Assembly: GCA_018385275.1 (NCBI GenBank)
Contig: JAHAZM010000074.1
Coordinates: 1 to 34,243 of the forward strand
DNA: 34,243 nucleotides
Direction of reading: 5' to 3'
From: Eubacteriales bacterium
GTDB taxonomy: Bacteria; Bacillota; Clostridia; Christensenellales; MB2-83
In this document: positions 22,179 to 34,137 of the stretch, piece after piece
How the letters are laid out: every line of letters starts with the position of its first letter
Position numbering within the stretch: position 1 is the stretch's first letter
Notes under the pieces: model-generated
Database searches by the model: none
The model's input: only the letters and a program-made list of their open reading frames with translations
What the model was told of the DNA's origin: nothing
Made by a program: the position numbers and the translations under genes

Positions 22179-22206
22179 ATTATAATGACGGAAAAAATAT
22201 TGTCAA
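22179..22206 (-). promoter_or_regulatory. promoter of the ABC exporter operon
   Basis: Minus strand: TTGACA (22206-22201), 16-nt spacer, TATAAT (22184-22179). Confidence 0.78.
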
Positions 22207-22316
22207 ACGTCTTTTGCCTTTTTCCGGAAAAAATTTGCGATCCGGCAATAAGCTTTGACGGATTTATATGGTTTTGCCGCGGATTTTTCGCCGTGATAAT
22301 GCCGGGAGGAATTGGT

Positions 22317-23012
22317 ATGCCTTATTTTTATTTCGATCAATGGTACTTTCTGCTGGTCGTGCCGGCCATGATCTTGGGTCTGATCGCTCAGGTGAGGGTC
22401 AAATCTGCCTATTCCCGCTGGTCGGGCGTGCGGGTTTCCACGGGTTTGACCGGAACGGACGCGGCCCGGATCGTTCTGCAGCGCGGAGGGGTACGGGACG
22501 TACAGGTAACGTCCGTCGGCGGACAGTTGACCGATCATTATGATCCGGCGAAAAAATCGCTGGCCCTTTCCGAAGGAGTATACGGCGCCGCCTCGGTGGC
22601 GGCCGTGGGGATCGCGGCCCATGAAGCGGGTCACGCGCTGCAGCATGCCGAAGGGTATTTCCCGCTGAAGATCCGCACCGCGATCATTCCGCTGACGCGC
22701 TTCGGTTCGGCGGCGGCTCCTTTCGTACTGTTGGCCGGCGTTCTCTTTTCGTTTGAACCGCTGGTTCTGGCGGGAATCCTGTGCTTTTCGCTGGCGGCGC
22801 TGTTCCAGCTTGTGACGCTTCCCGTCGAATTCAACGCCAGCCGCCGCGCGCTGACGGCGCTGGAGGAAAGCGGCGTGATCCGTACGGAGGAGGAGAGGAC
22901 CGGCGTCAAGCGCGTTCTGAGCGCCGCGGCAATGACTTACGTAGCGGCGCTGATTTCCTCGTTGGCCACGATCCTGCGGCTGCTGCTTCTGTTCACAAAC
23001 CGCCGCCGTTGA
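22317..23012 (+). CDS. YugP-type membrane zinc metallopeptidase
   Basis: A 231-aa membrane protein. The ATG at 22317 is chosen for its GGGAGGA site; the longer ORF of the track has no support. The N-terminus MPYFYFDQWYFLLVVPAMIL enters the first helix. The zinc-binding motif 'HEAGHALQH' (HExxH) follows 'GIAAHEAGHA'. Further hydrophobic segments lie at ~140-195 and at the C-terminus (~205-225). The order 'SGVRVSTGLTGTDAARIVLQRGGV' ... 'LALSEGVYGAASVAAVGIAAHEAGHALQ' is the neutral zinc metallopeptidase/YugP (DUF2227-like) pattern from memory. The physiological target is unknown. It has a ~135-nt leader and a terminator. Confidence 0.92.
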   Translation: MPYFYFDQWYFLLVVPAMILGLIAQVRVKSAYSRWSGVRVSTGLTGTDAARIVLQRGGVRDVQVTSVGGQLTDHYDPAKKSLALSEGVYGAASVAAVGIAAHEAGHALQHAEGYFPLKIRTAIIPLTRFGSAAAPFVLLAGVLFSFEPLVLAGILCFSLAALFQLVTLPVEFNASRRALTALEESGVIRTEEERTGVKRVLSAAAMTYVAALISSLATILRLLLLFTNRRR

Positions 23013-23034
23013 TTTCTTCTTTTCCGGATACGAG

Positions 23035-23065
23035 GGTCCCGGTCAATTTTGACCGGGACTTTTTT
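23035..23065 (+). terminator. terminator of the YugP-like gene
   Basis: GTCCCGGTCA / TGACCGGGAC stem with a short T-rich loop, then TTTTTT. Confidence 0.92.
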
Positions 23066-23179
23066 GCTGTCGGCGCGAAACGCGTTTCGTTCTGAAGCGG
23101 CTTTTTCATGGCGATCCGAGAAATAAAAGCACATTTCTTATCAAAATTCGTAAAATCCAAATGTTTTCTCAAAAAACGC

Positions 23180-23208
23180 TTGACATTCAACTTGACAAGC
23201 GTTAAGAT
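23180..23208 (+). promoter_or_regulatory. promoter of the rpoB-rpoC operon
   Basis: TTGACA (23180-23185), 17-nt spacer, TAAGAT (23203-23208). A second TTGACA lies 12 nt further on but has no -10 at a proper distance. The predicted leader is ~140 nt. Confidence 0.78.
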
Positions 23209-23253
23209 AGTAAACTGCATCAGTAGTGTTTAAAATGGGAATTTATCCCTGAA

Positions 23254-23288
23254 CCCCGCCCCAATTCTGACAGGATTTGGGTAAGGGG
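23254..23288 (+). promoter_or_regulatory. hairpin in the rpoB leader covering an SD-like sequence
   Basis: Outer pairing CCCC (23254-23257) with GGGG (23285-23288) and inner pairing CCCAA (23260-23264) with TTGGG (23277-23281), with a small internal loop. The 3' arm contains the AAGGGG that would serve as ribosome binding site of the upstream ORF. The structure is read by eye; regulation is inferred. Confidence 0.5.
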
Positions 23289-23292
23289 AACT

Positions 23293-23358
23293 ATGCGCCT
23301 TAATTTTAAAAAAACGCCGGTGCCAGAGAAAATCATCATTAGGAGAGTGGACGTATGA
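23293..23358 (+). CDS. possible 21-codon upstream ORF in the rpoB leader
   Basis: It starts ATG, 4 nt after GGGG of an AAGGGG site, and encodes [18 protein letters not shown] plus three residues. Its TGA overlaps the rpoB ATG as ATGA, and the rpoB ribosome binding site lies inside it. The arrangement would allow translational coupling. It is short enough to occur by chance, so this is tentative. Confidence 0.3.
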   Translation: MRLNFKKTPVPEKIIIRRVDV

Positions 23359-26300
23359 TTCATGAGATGCAGACGGGAGAACGTACGCGTGAGGTATTGA
23401 TGGGGAAGCGCACAAGACATACCTTTGCGCGTGTGAACGAAGCCATCGAAATGCCGGACCTTATCGAGGTGCAGAAGAAGTCTTATCAGAGATTCATCGA
23501 TGAGGAAATGATCGACGTGCTGCGGGACGTTTCTCCGATTTGTGATTATTCTGATACGCTCGAGCTTTCGTTCGTGGGTTTCACGCTGGAAAAGGACAAA
23601 CCGAAGTATTCCGTTCAGGAATGCAAGAACCGTGACGCTACGTATGCCGCTCCGCTGAAAGTCGTCGTTCGTCTGGTAAACAAATCGACGGGCGAGGTCA
23701 AGGAGCAGGAGGTCTTCATGGGAGATTTCCCGCTGATGACCGATACGGGCACTTTCATCATCAACGGCGCCGAACGCGTCATCGTCAGCCAGCTCATGCG
23801 TTCGCCGGGCGCTTATTTCGACATGGTCCCGGACAAACTGGGTAAAAAACTGTTCAACGCGCAGATCATCCCGATCCGCGGCGCGTGGCTGGAGTTTGAA
23901 TGCGATTCCAACGACGTGATGTGGATCCGCGTTGACCGTACCCGCAAACTGCCCGTGACGGTCTTTTTGCGCGCGCTCGGCATCGGCACCGACGCTCAGA
24001 TTAAATCCGTTTTCGGCGAGAACGTTTATACTTTGGCGACCATTGAAAAGGACACCAGCCATACGGAGGAAGAAGGTCTCTTTGAGCTTTACCGCCGTCT
24101 TCGTCCGGGCGAGCCGCCCACGGTGGAAGGCGTCAAGGCTCTGATCAACGCGCTCTTCTTTGATCCGAAGCGTTACGATCTGATGCGCGTCGGCCGCTAT
24201 AAACTCAATAAAAAGCTTTCGCTGGCGAAGCGCATCATTAACCATACGATCGCCGCCGACGTCATCTCTCCCGTCACAGGCGAGGTCGTCGTGGAAGCCG
24301 GCACCAAGATCGACACCGTCGAACTGGCCGAGTCCGTCCAGGACAGCGGCGCCAATATCGTTTACGTTTTCAGCGAAAAAGACGGCACCACGCCCGTCAA
24401 GATCATCGGCAACGGCTTCGTCAACACCCGTGGCTGGCTGCCTTTCAACGGGTGTGAGGAAAACGGCTTCAATGAAAAGATCCGTTTCAGCGTCATCAAA
24501 GAGATCCTGGACAAGTATCCCGACGACGTGGAAGCCCAGACGGCCGAGATCAACGCCCGTCACGACGAGCTGATGCCCAAGACCATCCTGATCGACGACA
24601 TCATCTCCGCGGTCAACTACAATATGAGCCTGATGCACGGGATCGGCTGGACGGATGATATCGATCACCTGGGCAACCGCCGCGTGCGTTCCGTCGGCGA
24701 GCTGCTTCAGAACCAGATCCGCATCGGTCTGGCCCGGATGGAGCGTATTATTAAAGAAAGAATGGCTATTCAGGACATCGAGACGATCTCTCCGCAGAGC
24801 CTGATCAACACGCGCCCGGTCACCAGCGCGATCAAGGAGTTCTTCGGATCGTCCCAGTTGTCCCAGTTTATGGATCAGAACAACCCGCTGGCCGAACTGG
24901 CCAATAAGCGCCGCTTGTCTGCTCTGGGCCCGGGTGGTCTGAACCGCGACCGCGCCAGCTTTGAGGTGCGCGACGTTCACCATTCTCATTACGGCAGAAT
25001 GTGTCCGATCGAGACGCCCGAAGGTCCCAACATCGGCCTGATTAACTCGCTGGCCACTTTCGCCCGCATCAACGAATACGGTTTCATCGAGTCGCCTTAT
25101 CGCCGCATCGACAAAGCAACCGGCCGCGTCACGGACGAGATCGTCTATATGACGGCGGACGAGGAAGACTTTTATATCATCGCGCAGGCCAACGAGCCTC
25201 TGGACGGGGAGGGACGTCTGCTGAACAAGCGCGTCACCGTACGTCGCCGCGATGAGATCCTGCCCATGGATGCTTCGAAAGTCGATTTCATTGACGTATC
25301 TCCCAAACAGATCGTTTCCATCGCCACGGCCATGATCCCGTTCCTGGAGAACGACGACGCGAGCCGCGCGCTGATGGGCTCCAACATGCAGCGTCAGGCG
25401 GTCCCGCTTCTCAAGCCCGAAGCGCCGCTCGTCGCGACCGGCATCGAGTACAAAGCCGCCTGCGATTCCGGCGTGTGCTGGTTGGCCGCCAAGGACGGCG
25501 TGGTGGAAAAAGTCGCCGGCGACAGCATCACGCTGCGCTATGACGACGGCGAGGTCGAAACCTTTGAGCTGCAGAAATTCCGCCGCTCCAACCAGGGCAC
25601 CTGTATCAACCAGCGCCCGATCGTTCAGTACGGCGAGCGCGTAAAGGCCAATCAGGTTATCGCCGACGGTCCGAGCACCGACGGCGGCGAAATGAGTCTT
25701 GGCCGCAATATCCTGATCGGTTTCATGACGTGGGAAGGCTATAACTATGAAGACGCCATGCTCGTCAGTGAAAAACTGGTCAAGGACGATATCTTTACGT
25801 CCGTTCATATCGAGGAGTACGAGCTGGAGGCCCGCGATACCAAACTGGGTCTTGAAGAAATCACCCGCGATATTCCCAACGTCGGCGCGGATATGCTGAA
25901 AAACCTCGACGAGCGCGGCATTGTTCGCATCGGCGCCGAGGTCCGCAGCGGCGACATTCTCGTCGGCAAAGTCACGCCCAAGGGCGAGACGGAGCTGACT
26001 GCCGAGGAGCGCCTTCTGCGCGCTATTTTCGGAGAAAAGGCCCGCGAGGTACGCGACACGTCCCTGCGCGTCCCGCACGGCGAGTACGGCATCATCGTCG
26101 ACGTCAAGATCTTCACCCGTGAGAACAAAGACGAGCTTTCGCCCGGCGTCCACGAGCTGGTTCGCGTTTACATCGCGCAGAAGCGCAAAGTCGGCGTCGG
26201 CGATAAAATGGCCGGCCGCCACGGAAACAAGGGCGTCATCTCCCGCGTTCTTCCCGAAGCGGACATGCCGTTCCTGCCGGATGGCACGCCGCTGCAGATC

Positions 26301-27110
26301 GTTCTGAACCCGCTGGGCGTTCCCTCTCGTATGAATATCGGACAGGTGCTCGAGGTCCATCTGGGACTGGCCGCCAAAGCGCTCGGCTGGCACGTCGCGA
26401 CGCCGGTTTTCGACGGCGCCGAGGAAGAGGACATCGAAGAACTGCTTGATCGTGCCAATATGCCCCGCAACGGCAAGATGCGCCTGCGCGACGGCCGTAC
26501 CGGTGAGTTTTTCGAGAACCCCGTCACCGTCGGTTATATGTATATCCTGAAGCTGTGCCACTTGGTCGACGATAAGATCCACGCCCGTTCGATCGGTCCG
26601 TATTCTCTGGTCACGCAGCAGCCGCTGGGCGGCAAAGCTCAGTTCGGCGGCCAGCGCTTCGGAGAAATGGAAGTCTGGGCGCTGGAAGCCTACGGCGCGG
26701 CTCATACGCTGCAGGAGATCCTGACCGTGAAATCCGACGACGTCATCGGCCGTGTCAAGACCTATGAAGCGATCGTAAAAGGCGAGAGCATCCCTGAGCC
26801 TGGTATTCCCGAGTCGTTCAAGGTGCTCATCAAAGAACTGCAGAGTCTGGCGCTCGACGTCAAAGTCCTGACCGCCGACAAGCAGGAGATCCGTCTCAAA
26901 GAACTGATCGAGGACGATCCGGATCCGACGATGGAATACGTCAACGAGCGGGAGGAAGACAATCCGATCAACGCCGTCGATATCACGCCTGATTTCGACG
27001 AGGACGAAGAAGAGGAAGACTTCGATACCGAGTTTGACGAGGACGAGGATTTCTGGGGCTTTGACGACGAGGAAGCCGAATCCGAAGAACTTCCCGAAGA
27101 CGATGAGTGA
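23355..27110 (+). CDS. rpoB: DNA-directed RNA polymerase subunit beta
   Basis: A 1251-aa catalytic subunit of RNA polymerase. Seen: '[25 protein letters not shown]' (fork/lobe start); the rifampicin-pocket segment '[17 protein letters not shown]' followed by '[14 protein letters not shown]'; '[17 protein letters not shown]'; '[13 protein letters not shown]'; '[15 protein letters not shown]'; and C-terminal '[24 protein letters not shown]'. The pocket has Ala-Asn where E. coli has Thr525-His526. The end is a long acidic tail ([19 protein letters not shown]...), as in several clostridia. The start at 23355 has TAGGAGA upstream. It lies 17 nt before rpoC in one operon, without the usual rplL upstream. 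Confidence 0.98.
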   Translation: MIHEMQTGERTREVLMGKRTRHTFARVNEAIEMPDLIEVQKKSYQRFIDEEMIDVLRDVSPICDYSDTLELSFVGFTLEKDKPKYSVQECKNRDATYAAPLKVVVRLVNKSTGEVKEQEVFMGDFPLMTDTGTFIINGAERVIVSQLMRSPGAYFDMVPDKLGKKLFNAQIIPIRGAWLEFECDSNDVMWIRVDRTRKLPVTVFLRALGIGTDAQIKSVFGENVYTLATIEKDTSHTEEEGLFELYRRLRPGEPPTVEGVKALINALFFDPKRYDLMRVGRYKLNKKLSLAKRIINHTIAADVISPVTGEVVVEAGTKIDTVELAESVQDSGANIVYVFSEKDGTTPVKIIGNGFVNTRGWLPFNGCEENGFNEKIRFSVIKEILDKYPDDVEAQTAEINARHDELMPKTILIDDIISAVNYNMSLMHGIGWTDDIDHLGNRRVRSVGELLQNQIRIGLARMERIIKERMAIQDIETISPQSLINTRPVTSAIKEFFGSSQLSQFMDQNNPLAELANKRRLSALGPGGLNRDRASFEVRDVHHSHYGRMCPIETPEGPNIGLINSLATFARINEYGFIESPYRRIDKATGRVTDEIVYMTADEEDFYIIAQANEPLDGEGRLLNKRVTVRRRDEILPMDASKVDFIDVSPKQIVSIATAMIPFLENDDASRALMGSNMQRQAVPLLKPEAPLVATGIEYKAACDSGVCWLAAKDGVVEKVAGDSITLRYDDGEVETFELQKFRRSNQGTCINQRPIVQYGERVKANQVIADGPSTDGGEMSLGRNILIGFMTWEGYNYEDAMLVSEKLVKDDIFTSVHIEEYELEARDTKLGLEEITRDIPNVGADMLKNLDERGIVRIGAEVRSGDILVGKVTPKGETELTAEERLLRAIFGEKAREVRDTSLRVPHGEYGIIVDVKIFTRENKDELSPGVHELVRVYIAQKRKVGVGDKMAGRHGNKGVISRVLPEADMPFLPDGTPLQIVLNPLGVPSRMNIGQVLEVHLGLAAKALGWHVATPVFDGAEEEDIEELLDRANMPRNGKMRLRDGRTGEFFENPVTVGYMYILKLCHLVDDKIHARSIGPYSLVTQQPLGGKAQFGGQRFGEMEVWALEAYGAAHTLQEILTVKSDDVIGRVKTYEAIVKGESIPEPGIPESFKVLIKELQSLALDVKVLTADKQEIRLKELIEDDPDPTMEYVNEREEDNPINAVDITPDFDEDEEEEDFDTEFDEDEDFWGFDDEEAESEELPEDDE

Positions 27111-27127
27111 TAGGAGGAGCCGGAGTC

Positions 27128-30100
27128 ATGTTTGAATTAAACAATTTTGACGCTATGCAGATCGGCCTTGCTTCGCCGGAGAAGATCCGTGAGTGGTCTC
27201 ACGGCGAGGTCAAGAAGCCTGAAACGATCAATTACCGCACGCTCAAACCCGAGCGCGACGGCCTGTTCTGCGAGCGTATTTTCGGACCGACCAAGGATTG
27301 GGAGTGCCATTGCGGCAAGTATAAGCGCATTCGTCATAAGGGCATCATCTGCGACAAGTGCGGCGTCGAAGTTACCCGCGCCAAGGTGCGCCGCGAGCGC
27401 ATGAGCCACATTGATCTGGCCGCACCCGTCTCTCATATCTGGTATTTCCGTGCGATTCCGAGCAAAATGGGCCTTCTGGTCGATATTCCGCTCAAATCGC
27501 TGGAAAAAGTCCTGTATTTCGCCGCTTTTATCGTAACCGATCCGGGCGAGACCGGTCTTCAGTATAAACAGGTGCTGACCGAGAAAGAATATCATGATGC
27601 GGTCGAAACTTACGGCGCCGACGCTTTCAAGGCCGGAATGGGCGCCGAAGCGATCAAGGTGCTCCTTAAGCAGATCGACCTGCAGAAGCTTTGCGACGAA
27701 CTGCGCAAAGAAGTCGTGGAAGGCACGGGGCAGAAAAAGCTCCGCGCCATCAAGCGCCTCGACGTGGCGGCCAGTTTCCTCAAGAGCGGAAACAAGCCGG
27801 AGTGGATGATTCTCGACGCGGTGCCGATCCTGCCGCCGGATCTGCGGCCCATGGTCCAGTTGGACGGCGGCCGTTTCGCCACCAGCGATCTTAACGATCT
27901 GTATCGTCGCGTGATCAACCGCAATAACCGTCTCAAGCGTCTGATGGAGCTGAACGCTCCGGACATCATCGTCCGCAACGAGAAGCGCATGCTGCAGGAA
28001 GCGGTCGACGCCCTGATCGACAACGGCCGCCGCGGCAGAAGCGTTACAGGCCCTGGCAACCGTCCGCTGAAATCCCTTTCGGATATGCTGCGCGGTAAGC
28101 AGGGACGTTTCCGTCAGAACCTGCTGGGTAAGCGCGTCGACTATTCGGGTCGTTCCGTTATCGTCGTCGGCCCCAATCTGAAACTTTCCCAGTGCGGCCT
28201 GCCCAAGGAAATGGCGCTGGAGCTGTTCAAACCCTTCGTGATGAAGAAACTCGTCGAGCAGGGCTCGGCGCAGAATATCAAGAGCGCGCGCAATATGGTG
28301 GATCGCGCCAAGCCCGAGGTCTGGGATGTTCTCGAAGGCGTCATCAAGGATCATCCGGTGCTGCTCAACCGTGCTCCCACGCTGCATAGACTGGGCATTC
28401 AGGCCTTTGAGCCCGTTCTGGTCGAAGGCAGAGCACTCAAGCTCCATCCGCTCGCCTGCACGGCGTATAACGCCGACTTCGACGGCGACCAGATGGCCAT
28501 TCACGTTCCGCTGTCTCTGGAAGCGCAGTCGGAAGCCCGTTTCCTGATGCTGGCGGCGAACAACATCCTCAAGCCGCAGGACGGCAAACCCGTTATTTCT
28601 CCGACGCAGGATATGGTCATCGGCAGTTATTATCTGACGATGGTCGGCAAGATGAAGACGGACGAGAACGGCAACGAACTGCCGCTGCAGAGTTTCATCT
28701 CGCCCGAAGAGGCGATTATGGCCTATCAGCTCGGTAAGATCGACATGAGCCGCATCAGCGAGGGCTTGTCCCAGCTGCATGTACCGATCATGGTCCGCTT
28801 CACCAAGGAGATCGACGGCAAGCCGATGCAGAAAACGCTCCGCACCACCGTCGGCCGCATCCTGTTCAACGAGAATATCCCGCAGGATCTCGGTTTCGTC
28901 GACAGAAGCGATCCGGAGAACGCCTTTAAGCTCGAAATCGACTTCAACGTCAAGAAAAAAGACATCAACAAGATCGTCGACTATTGTTACAGAAAGCACG
29001 GTCCTACGATCACGGCCGACGTGCTCGATGAGATCAAGGCTCTGGGCTTCAAGTATTCGACCAAAGGCTCCATCACCGTCGGCGTCAGCGACGTCACCGT
29101 TCCGGCGGAAAAAGCGGAGATCCTGCGCGGCGCAGAAGAAGAGGTCCGCAATATCGAAAAGAATTTCCGTCGCGGTCTTCTGAGCGAGGACGAGCGTTAC
29201 GAGCAGGTCATCCGTACCTGGGATAAAGCCAAGGATGACGTTGCCGCCGTTCTCCAGAAACACCTGGATAAATATAATCCTATTTATATGATGTCCGACT
29301 CCGGCGCCCGCGGCAGCTTCAAGCAGATCAACCAGCTGGCCGGTATGCGCGGACTGATGGGTTCGCCCTCGGGACGTATTTTCGAGATGCCCGTGCGCGC
29401 GAACTTCCGCGAAGGCCTGAGCGTTCTGGAGTTCTTCTTCAGTTCTCACGGTACCCGGAAAGGTCTGGCCGATACGGCTCTGCGTACCGCCGACTCCGGT
29501 TATCTGACCCGGCGTCTTGTCGACGTCAGCCAGGAAGTCATCATTAATGAGGACGATTGCTTTGCCGCCAGCGGCGAGCAGCCGAAAGGCGTTCTCGTCG
29601 AGAGACGCAAGTATGCTGAGGAAAGCGAATTCGGCGAGCGTCTGCTCGGCCGCGTGACCATCGGCGACATCGTCGATCCGACGACAGGCGAGATCATCGT
29701 GGCGGACAATCAGCTGATTAATTCCGACGCGGTCCGGCGCATCGTTTCTCTGCCGATCGACAGCGTTACCATCCGCACCATCCTGACCTGCCGCGCCAAA
29801 CACGGCGTATGCGCGAAATGCTACGGCAGCAACCTTTCGACCGGTAACGAGTACATGGTCGATATCGGCGAGGCCGTCGGTATCGTCGCGGCACAGTCCA
29901 TCGGCGAACCCGGTACTCAGCTGACGATGCGTACGTTCCACACCGGCGGCGTTGCCGGCGACGATATCACGCAGGGTCTTCCCCGCGTACAGGAGCTGTT
30001 CGAAGCGCGTAAGCCCAAGAACTGCGCGGTGATTTCCGAGATCGCCGGCAATTACGAGCTCATCGAAACGGCGAAGAAGCGCGAGATCGTCATCAAAGGC

Positions 30101-30736
30101 GACGACGGCGAAACCAAGGTTTACCCGATCACCTACGCGCAGAAGCCGAGATTCAACAACGGCGATCATATCGAGGCGGGCGACGTTTTGACGGCCGGCG
30201 CGCTGAATCCGCAGGATATCCTGAAGATCATGGGCGTTAAGGGCGTGCAGGAGTACCTGCTCAACGAGGTCCGCGGCGTGTACAAAATGCAGGCGGTGGA
30301 TATTTCCTATAAGCATGTCGAGGTCATCATCCGTCAGATGCTGCGTAAAGTCCGCATCGAGGACGCCGGCGACACAGATCTGCTGCCCAGTGAACTCATC
30401 GACCTGAATACCTTTGAAGAGATCAACGACCGCGTGGTGGCGGAGGGCGGACGCCCGGCTATTGCTAAGCGTGTCCTGCTCGGTATCACGAAGGCGTCTC
30501 TGGCGACGAATTCCTTCCTGTCCGCCGCTTCCTTCCAGGAAACGACCCGCGTACTGACCGACGCCGCCATTAACGGCAAGATCGATCCGCTGGCCGGCCT
30601 GAAAGAAAACGTCATCATCGGTAAACTGATCCCCGCCGGAACCGGCATGAAGTGCTATCAGGTCAAAGAGCCGTTCCGCAAGATCCAGCCGACCGAAACG
30701 GAAAACGTGTTTTCTCCGACGGAAGAAAACGCCTGA
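27128..30736 (+). CDS. rpoC: DNA-directed RNA polymerase subunit beta'
   Basis: A 1202-aa partner of RpoB. The start is set at ATG 27128 ([20 protein letters not shown]), with AGGAGGA upstream, instead of the GTG at 27107. Seen: N-terminal zinc ribbon '[20 protein letters not shown]'; '[16 protein letters not shown]'; the catalytic Mg-binding '[12 protein letters not shown]'; bridge-helix/trigger-loop region '[21 protein letters not shown]'; the second zinc site '[13 protein letters not shown]'; and '[28 protein letters not shown]'. It has full bacterial length for the short (Firmicute) form without large lineage inserts. Confidence 0.98.
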   Translation: MFELNNFDAMQIGLASPEKIREWSHGEVKKPETINYRTLKPERDGLFCERIFGPTKDWECHCGKYKRIRHKGIICDKCGVEVTRAKVRRERMSHIDLAAPVSHIWYFRAIPSKMGLLVDIPLKSLEKVLYFAAFIVTDPGETGLQYKQVLTEKEYHDAVETYGADAFKAGMGAEAIKVLLKQIDLQKLCDELRKEVVEGTGQKKLRAIKRLDVAASFLKSGNKPEWMILDAVPILPPDLRPMVQLDGGRFATSDLNDLYRRVINRNNRLKRLMELNAPDIIVRNEKRMLQEAVDALIDNGRRGRSVTGPGNRPLKSLSDMLRGKQGRFRQNLLGKRVDYSGRSVIVVGPNLKLSQCGLPKEMALELFKPFVMKKLVEQGSAQNIKSARNMVDRAKPEVWDVLEGVIKDHPVLLNRAPTLHRLGIQAFEPVLVEGRALKLHPLACTAYNADFDGDQMAIHVPLSLEAQSEARFLMLAANNILKPQDGKPVISPTQDMVIGSYYLTMVGKMKTDENGNELPLQSFISPEEAIMAYQLGKIDMSRISEGLSQLHVPIMVRFTKEIDGKPMQKTLRTTVGRILFNENIPQDLGFVDRSDPENAFKLEIDFNVKKKDINKIVDYCYRKHGPTITADVLDEIKALGFKYSTKGSITVGVSDVTVPAEKAEILRGAEEEVRNIEKNFRRGLLSEDERYEQVIRTWDKAKDDVAAVLQKHLDKYNPIYMMSDSGARGSFKQINQLAGMRGLMGSPSGRIFEMPVRANFREGLSVLEFFFSSHGTRKGLADTALRTADSGYLTRRLVDVSQEVIINEDDCFAASGEQPKGVLVERRKYAEESEFGERLLGRVTIGDIVDPTTGEIIVADNQLINSDAVRRIVSLPIDSVTIRTILTCRAKHGVCAKCYGSNLSTGNEYMVDIGEAVGIVAAQSIGEPGTQLTMRTFHTGGVAGDDITQGLPRVQELFEARKPKNCAVISEIAGNYELIETAKKREIVIKGDDGETKVYPITYAQKPRFNNGDHIEAGDVLTAGALNPQDILKIMGVKGVQEYLLNEVRGVYKMQAVDISYKHVEVIIRQMLRKVRIEDAGDTDLLPSELIDLNTFEEINDRVVAEGGRPAIAKRVLLGITKASLATNSFLSAASFQETTRVLTDAAINGKIDPLAGLKENVIIGKLIPAGTGMKCYQVKEPFRKIQPTETENVFSPTEENA

Positions 30737-30749
30737 AAATAAAAACCGT

Positions 30750-30779
30750 TTGACACAAAACCGCACCTTGATATAAAAT
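30750..30779 (+). promoter_or_regulatory. internal promoter before the L7Ae-like gene
   Basis: TTGACA (30750-30755) with TATAAA at N16 (30772-30777) or TAAAAT at N18 (30774-30779). It lies in the 77-nt gap after rpoC and could give the str genes extra or separate transcription. Confidence 0.7.
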
Positions 30780-30813
30780 ATTTCGGTGTTGCGAAGAAAT
30801 TTTGGAGAGTAGA

Positions 30814-31074
30814 ATGGACGAAACGACAGTCCCTCACCGAAAACGGATCGTAGGGACCAAACAAGTGACCCGCGCTCTGGAAGCCGGAGCGGTCGAAACC
30901 GTTTGGCTTGCCGAGGACGCGGACGAGCGCATCCGCTCCGTTATCGAGTATCTCTGTCATCGACAGGGGATCGTTCCCGTGGCGGTCAAAACCATGAAAG
31001 AACTCGGCGAAAATTGCCGCATCACAGTCGGTGCGGCAGTCGCCGCCGAGTTGAAGGACAATGAATTCCGTTAG
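30814..31074 (+). CDS. rplGB: L7Ae/L30e-family ribosomal-type RNA-binding protein
   Basis: An 86-aa protein homologous by pattern to B. subtilis YbxF/RplGB, which sits at the same place between rpoC and rpsL and binds kink-turn RNA. Seen: 'IVGTKQVTRALEAGAVETVWLAEDADERI', 'LCHRQGIVPVAVKTMKELGENCRITVGAAVAA', the L7Ae fold order with the basic-Gly 'GTKQ' RNA-contact loop. The ATG at 30814 (TGGAGAG upstream) is chosen over the TTG at 30802. It has its own promoter. Exact role in the cell is not settled for this family. Confidence 0.9.
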   Translation: MDETTVPHRKRIVGTKQVTRALEAGAVETVWLAEDADERIRSVIEYLCHRQGIVPVAVKTMKELGENCRITVGAAVAAELKDNEFR

Positions 31075-31137
31075 GGTTGAATGGAATTTGATTATATTAA
31101 TATTGAAGTTTTTTTACCTTGAAAGGAGGTAAGTGGC

Positions 31138-31521
31138 TTGCCCACGATCAATCAGATTATCAAACAGGGAAGACAGCAGGTCAGATATAAGTCTATGTCT
31201 CCGATCCTGCAGGAGTGCCCGCAGAAGAGAGGCGTCTGCCTTTCGGTCAAGACCGTGACTCCCAAGAAACCGAATTCCGCCATGCGTAAAATCGCCAGAG
31301 TGCGTCTGCAGAACGGAATGGAAGGTACCGTTTATATTCCGGGTGAAGGACATAATCTTCAGGAGCACAGCGTTGTGCTCATCCGCGGCGGCCGTGTCAA
31401 GGATCTGCCCGGCGTAAGATATCACATCATCCGCGGTGCTCTGGATACCGCCGGCGTCGCCAACAGAATGCAGGCGCGCAGCAAATACGGTGCGAAGAGA
31501 CCGAAGAAAGCCAAGAAATAA
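31138..31521 (+). CDS. rpsL: 30S ribosomal protein S12
   Basis: A 127-aa decoding-centre protein. Seen: '[11 protein letters not shown]', 'PQKRGVC', '[17 protein letters not shown]', '[39 protein letters not shown]'. The two Lys positions usually changed in streptomycin resistance (the first in TPKKPNS, the second in GGRVKDLPG) are wild type. The start is TTG, 8 nt after AAAGGAGGT, a very strong site. It is the first gene of the rpsL-rpsG-fusA-tuf block; the 63-nt AT-rich gap before it shows no clear promoter. Confidence 0.98.
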   Translation: MPTINQIIKQGRQQVRYKSMSPILQECPQKRGVCLSVKTVTPKKPNSAMRKIARVRLQNGMEGTVYIPGEGHNLQEHSVVLIRGGRVKDLPGVRYHIIRGALDTAGVANRMQARSKYGAKRPKKAKK

Positions 31522-31539
31522 GAATAAGGAGGGACTACT

Positions 31540-32010
31540 ATGCCCAGACGCGGTTCTGTACCGAAGCGCGACGTCCTGCCGGATCCTATTTATAACAGCA
31601 AGGTCGTCACGAAATTGATCAATCAGCTGATGTACGACGGCAAAAAAGGCGTCGCACAGAATATATGCTATTCGGCGTTCGAGATGATCGCCGAGAAGAC
31701 CGGGAAGGATGCCATGGATGTGTTTCAGGCTGCCATGGAGAATATCATGCCCGTTCTGGAAGTGAAAGCCCGTCGTATCGGCGGCGCCACCTATCAGGTT
31801 CCCATGGAGATCAGAGCGGAACGCCGTCAGACGCTTGGACTTCGCTGGCTCGTTATCTATTCCAGAGCCCGCGGCGAGCGCACCATGCAGGAGAAGCTGG
31901 CCGGCGAACTGATGGACGCGGCCAATAATACCGGCGCCACCGTCAAGAAGAAGGAAGAAGTCCATAAGATGGCAGAGGCCAACAAGGCGTTTGCTCACTT
32001 CAAGTTTTAA
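31540..32010 (+). CDS. rpsG: 30S ribosomal protein S7
   Basis: A 156-aa primary 16S rRNA binding protein of the small-subunit head. Seen: '[20 protein letters not shown]', '[14 protein letters not shown]', '[21 protein letters not shown]', '[27 protein letters not shown]', and the C-terminal '[15 protein letters not shown]'. The length is standard. AAGGAGGG precedes the ATG, 18 nt after rpsL. Confidence 0.98.
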   Translation: MPRRGSVPKRDVLPDPIYNSKVVTKLINQLMYDGKKGVAQNICYSAFEMIAEKTGKDAMDVFQAAMENIMPVLEVKARRIGGATYQVPMEIRAERRQTLGLRWLVIYSRARGERTMQEKLAGELMDAANNTGATVKKKEEVHKMAEANKAFAHFKF

Positions 32011-32039
32011 TCGCGCGTAACGCAGGAGGACTGGAAAAC

Positions 32040-34106
<2,067 letters not shown>

Positions 34107-34137
34107 AAGATCCTATATGAAGGAGGAAGAATAGAAA

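Larger units (their letters stand above)
23013..23354 (+). other. 342-nt intergenic region upstream of rpoB
   Basis: Contents in order: terminator of the peptidase gene; a 14-bp perfect palindrome CGAAACGCGTTTCG (23076-23089) of unknown role; an AT-rich stretch; the rpoB promoter (23180-23208); and a ~140-nt leader holding a hairpin and a short upstream ORF. No rplJ/rplL gene is present. Confidence 0.8.

Noticed and set aside
23076-23089. CGAAACGCGTTTCG palindrome as an operator
   Set aside because: It is a perfect palindrome, but it lies ~90 bp upstream of the -35 box and between a terminator and an AT-rich stretch, with no second copy seen. Not enough to call a site.
23220-26705. 1161-aa ORF antisense to rpoB
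   Set aside because: It is the codon-bias shadow of rpoB. No ribosome binding site, no recognisable domain, and composition (His/Asp/Val/Arg-rich) typical of antisense translation.
27137-30766. 1209-aa ORF antisense to rpoC
   Set aside because: It runs opposite an unmistakable rpoC and has no motif of its own. It exists because codons that would give antisense stops are rare in this gene.
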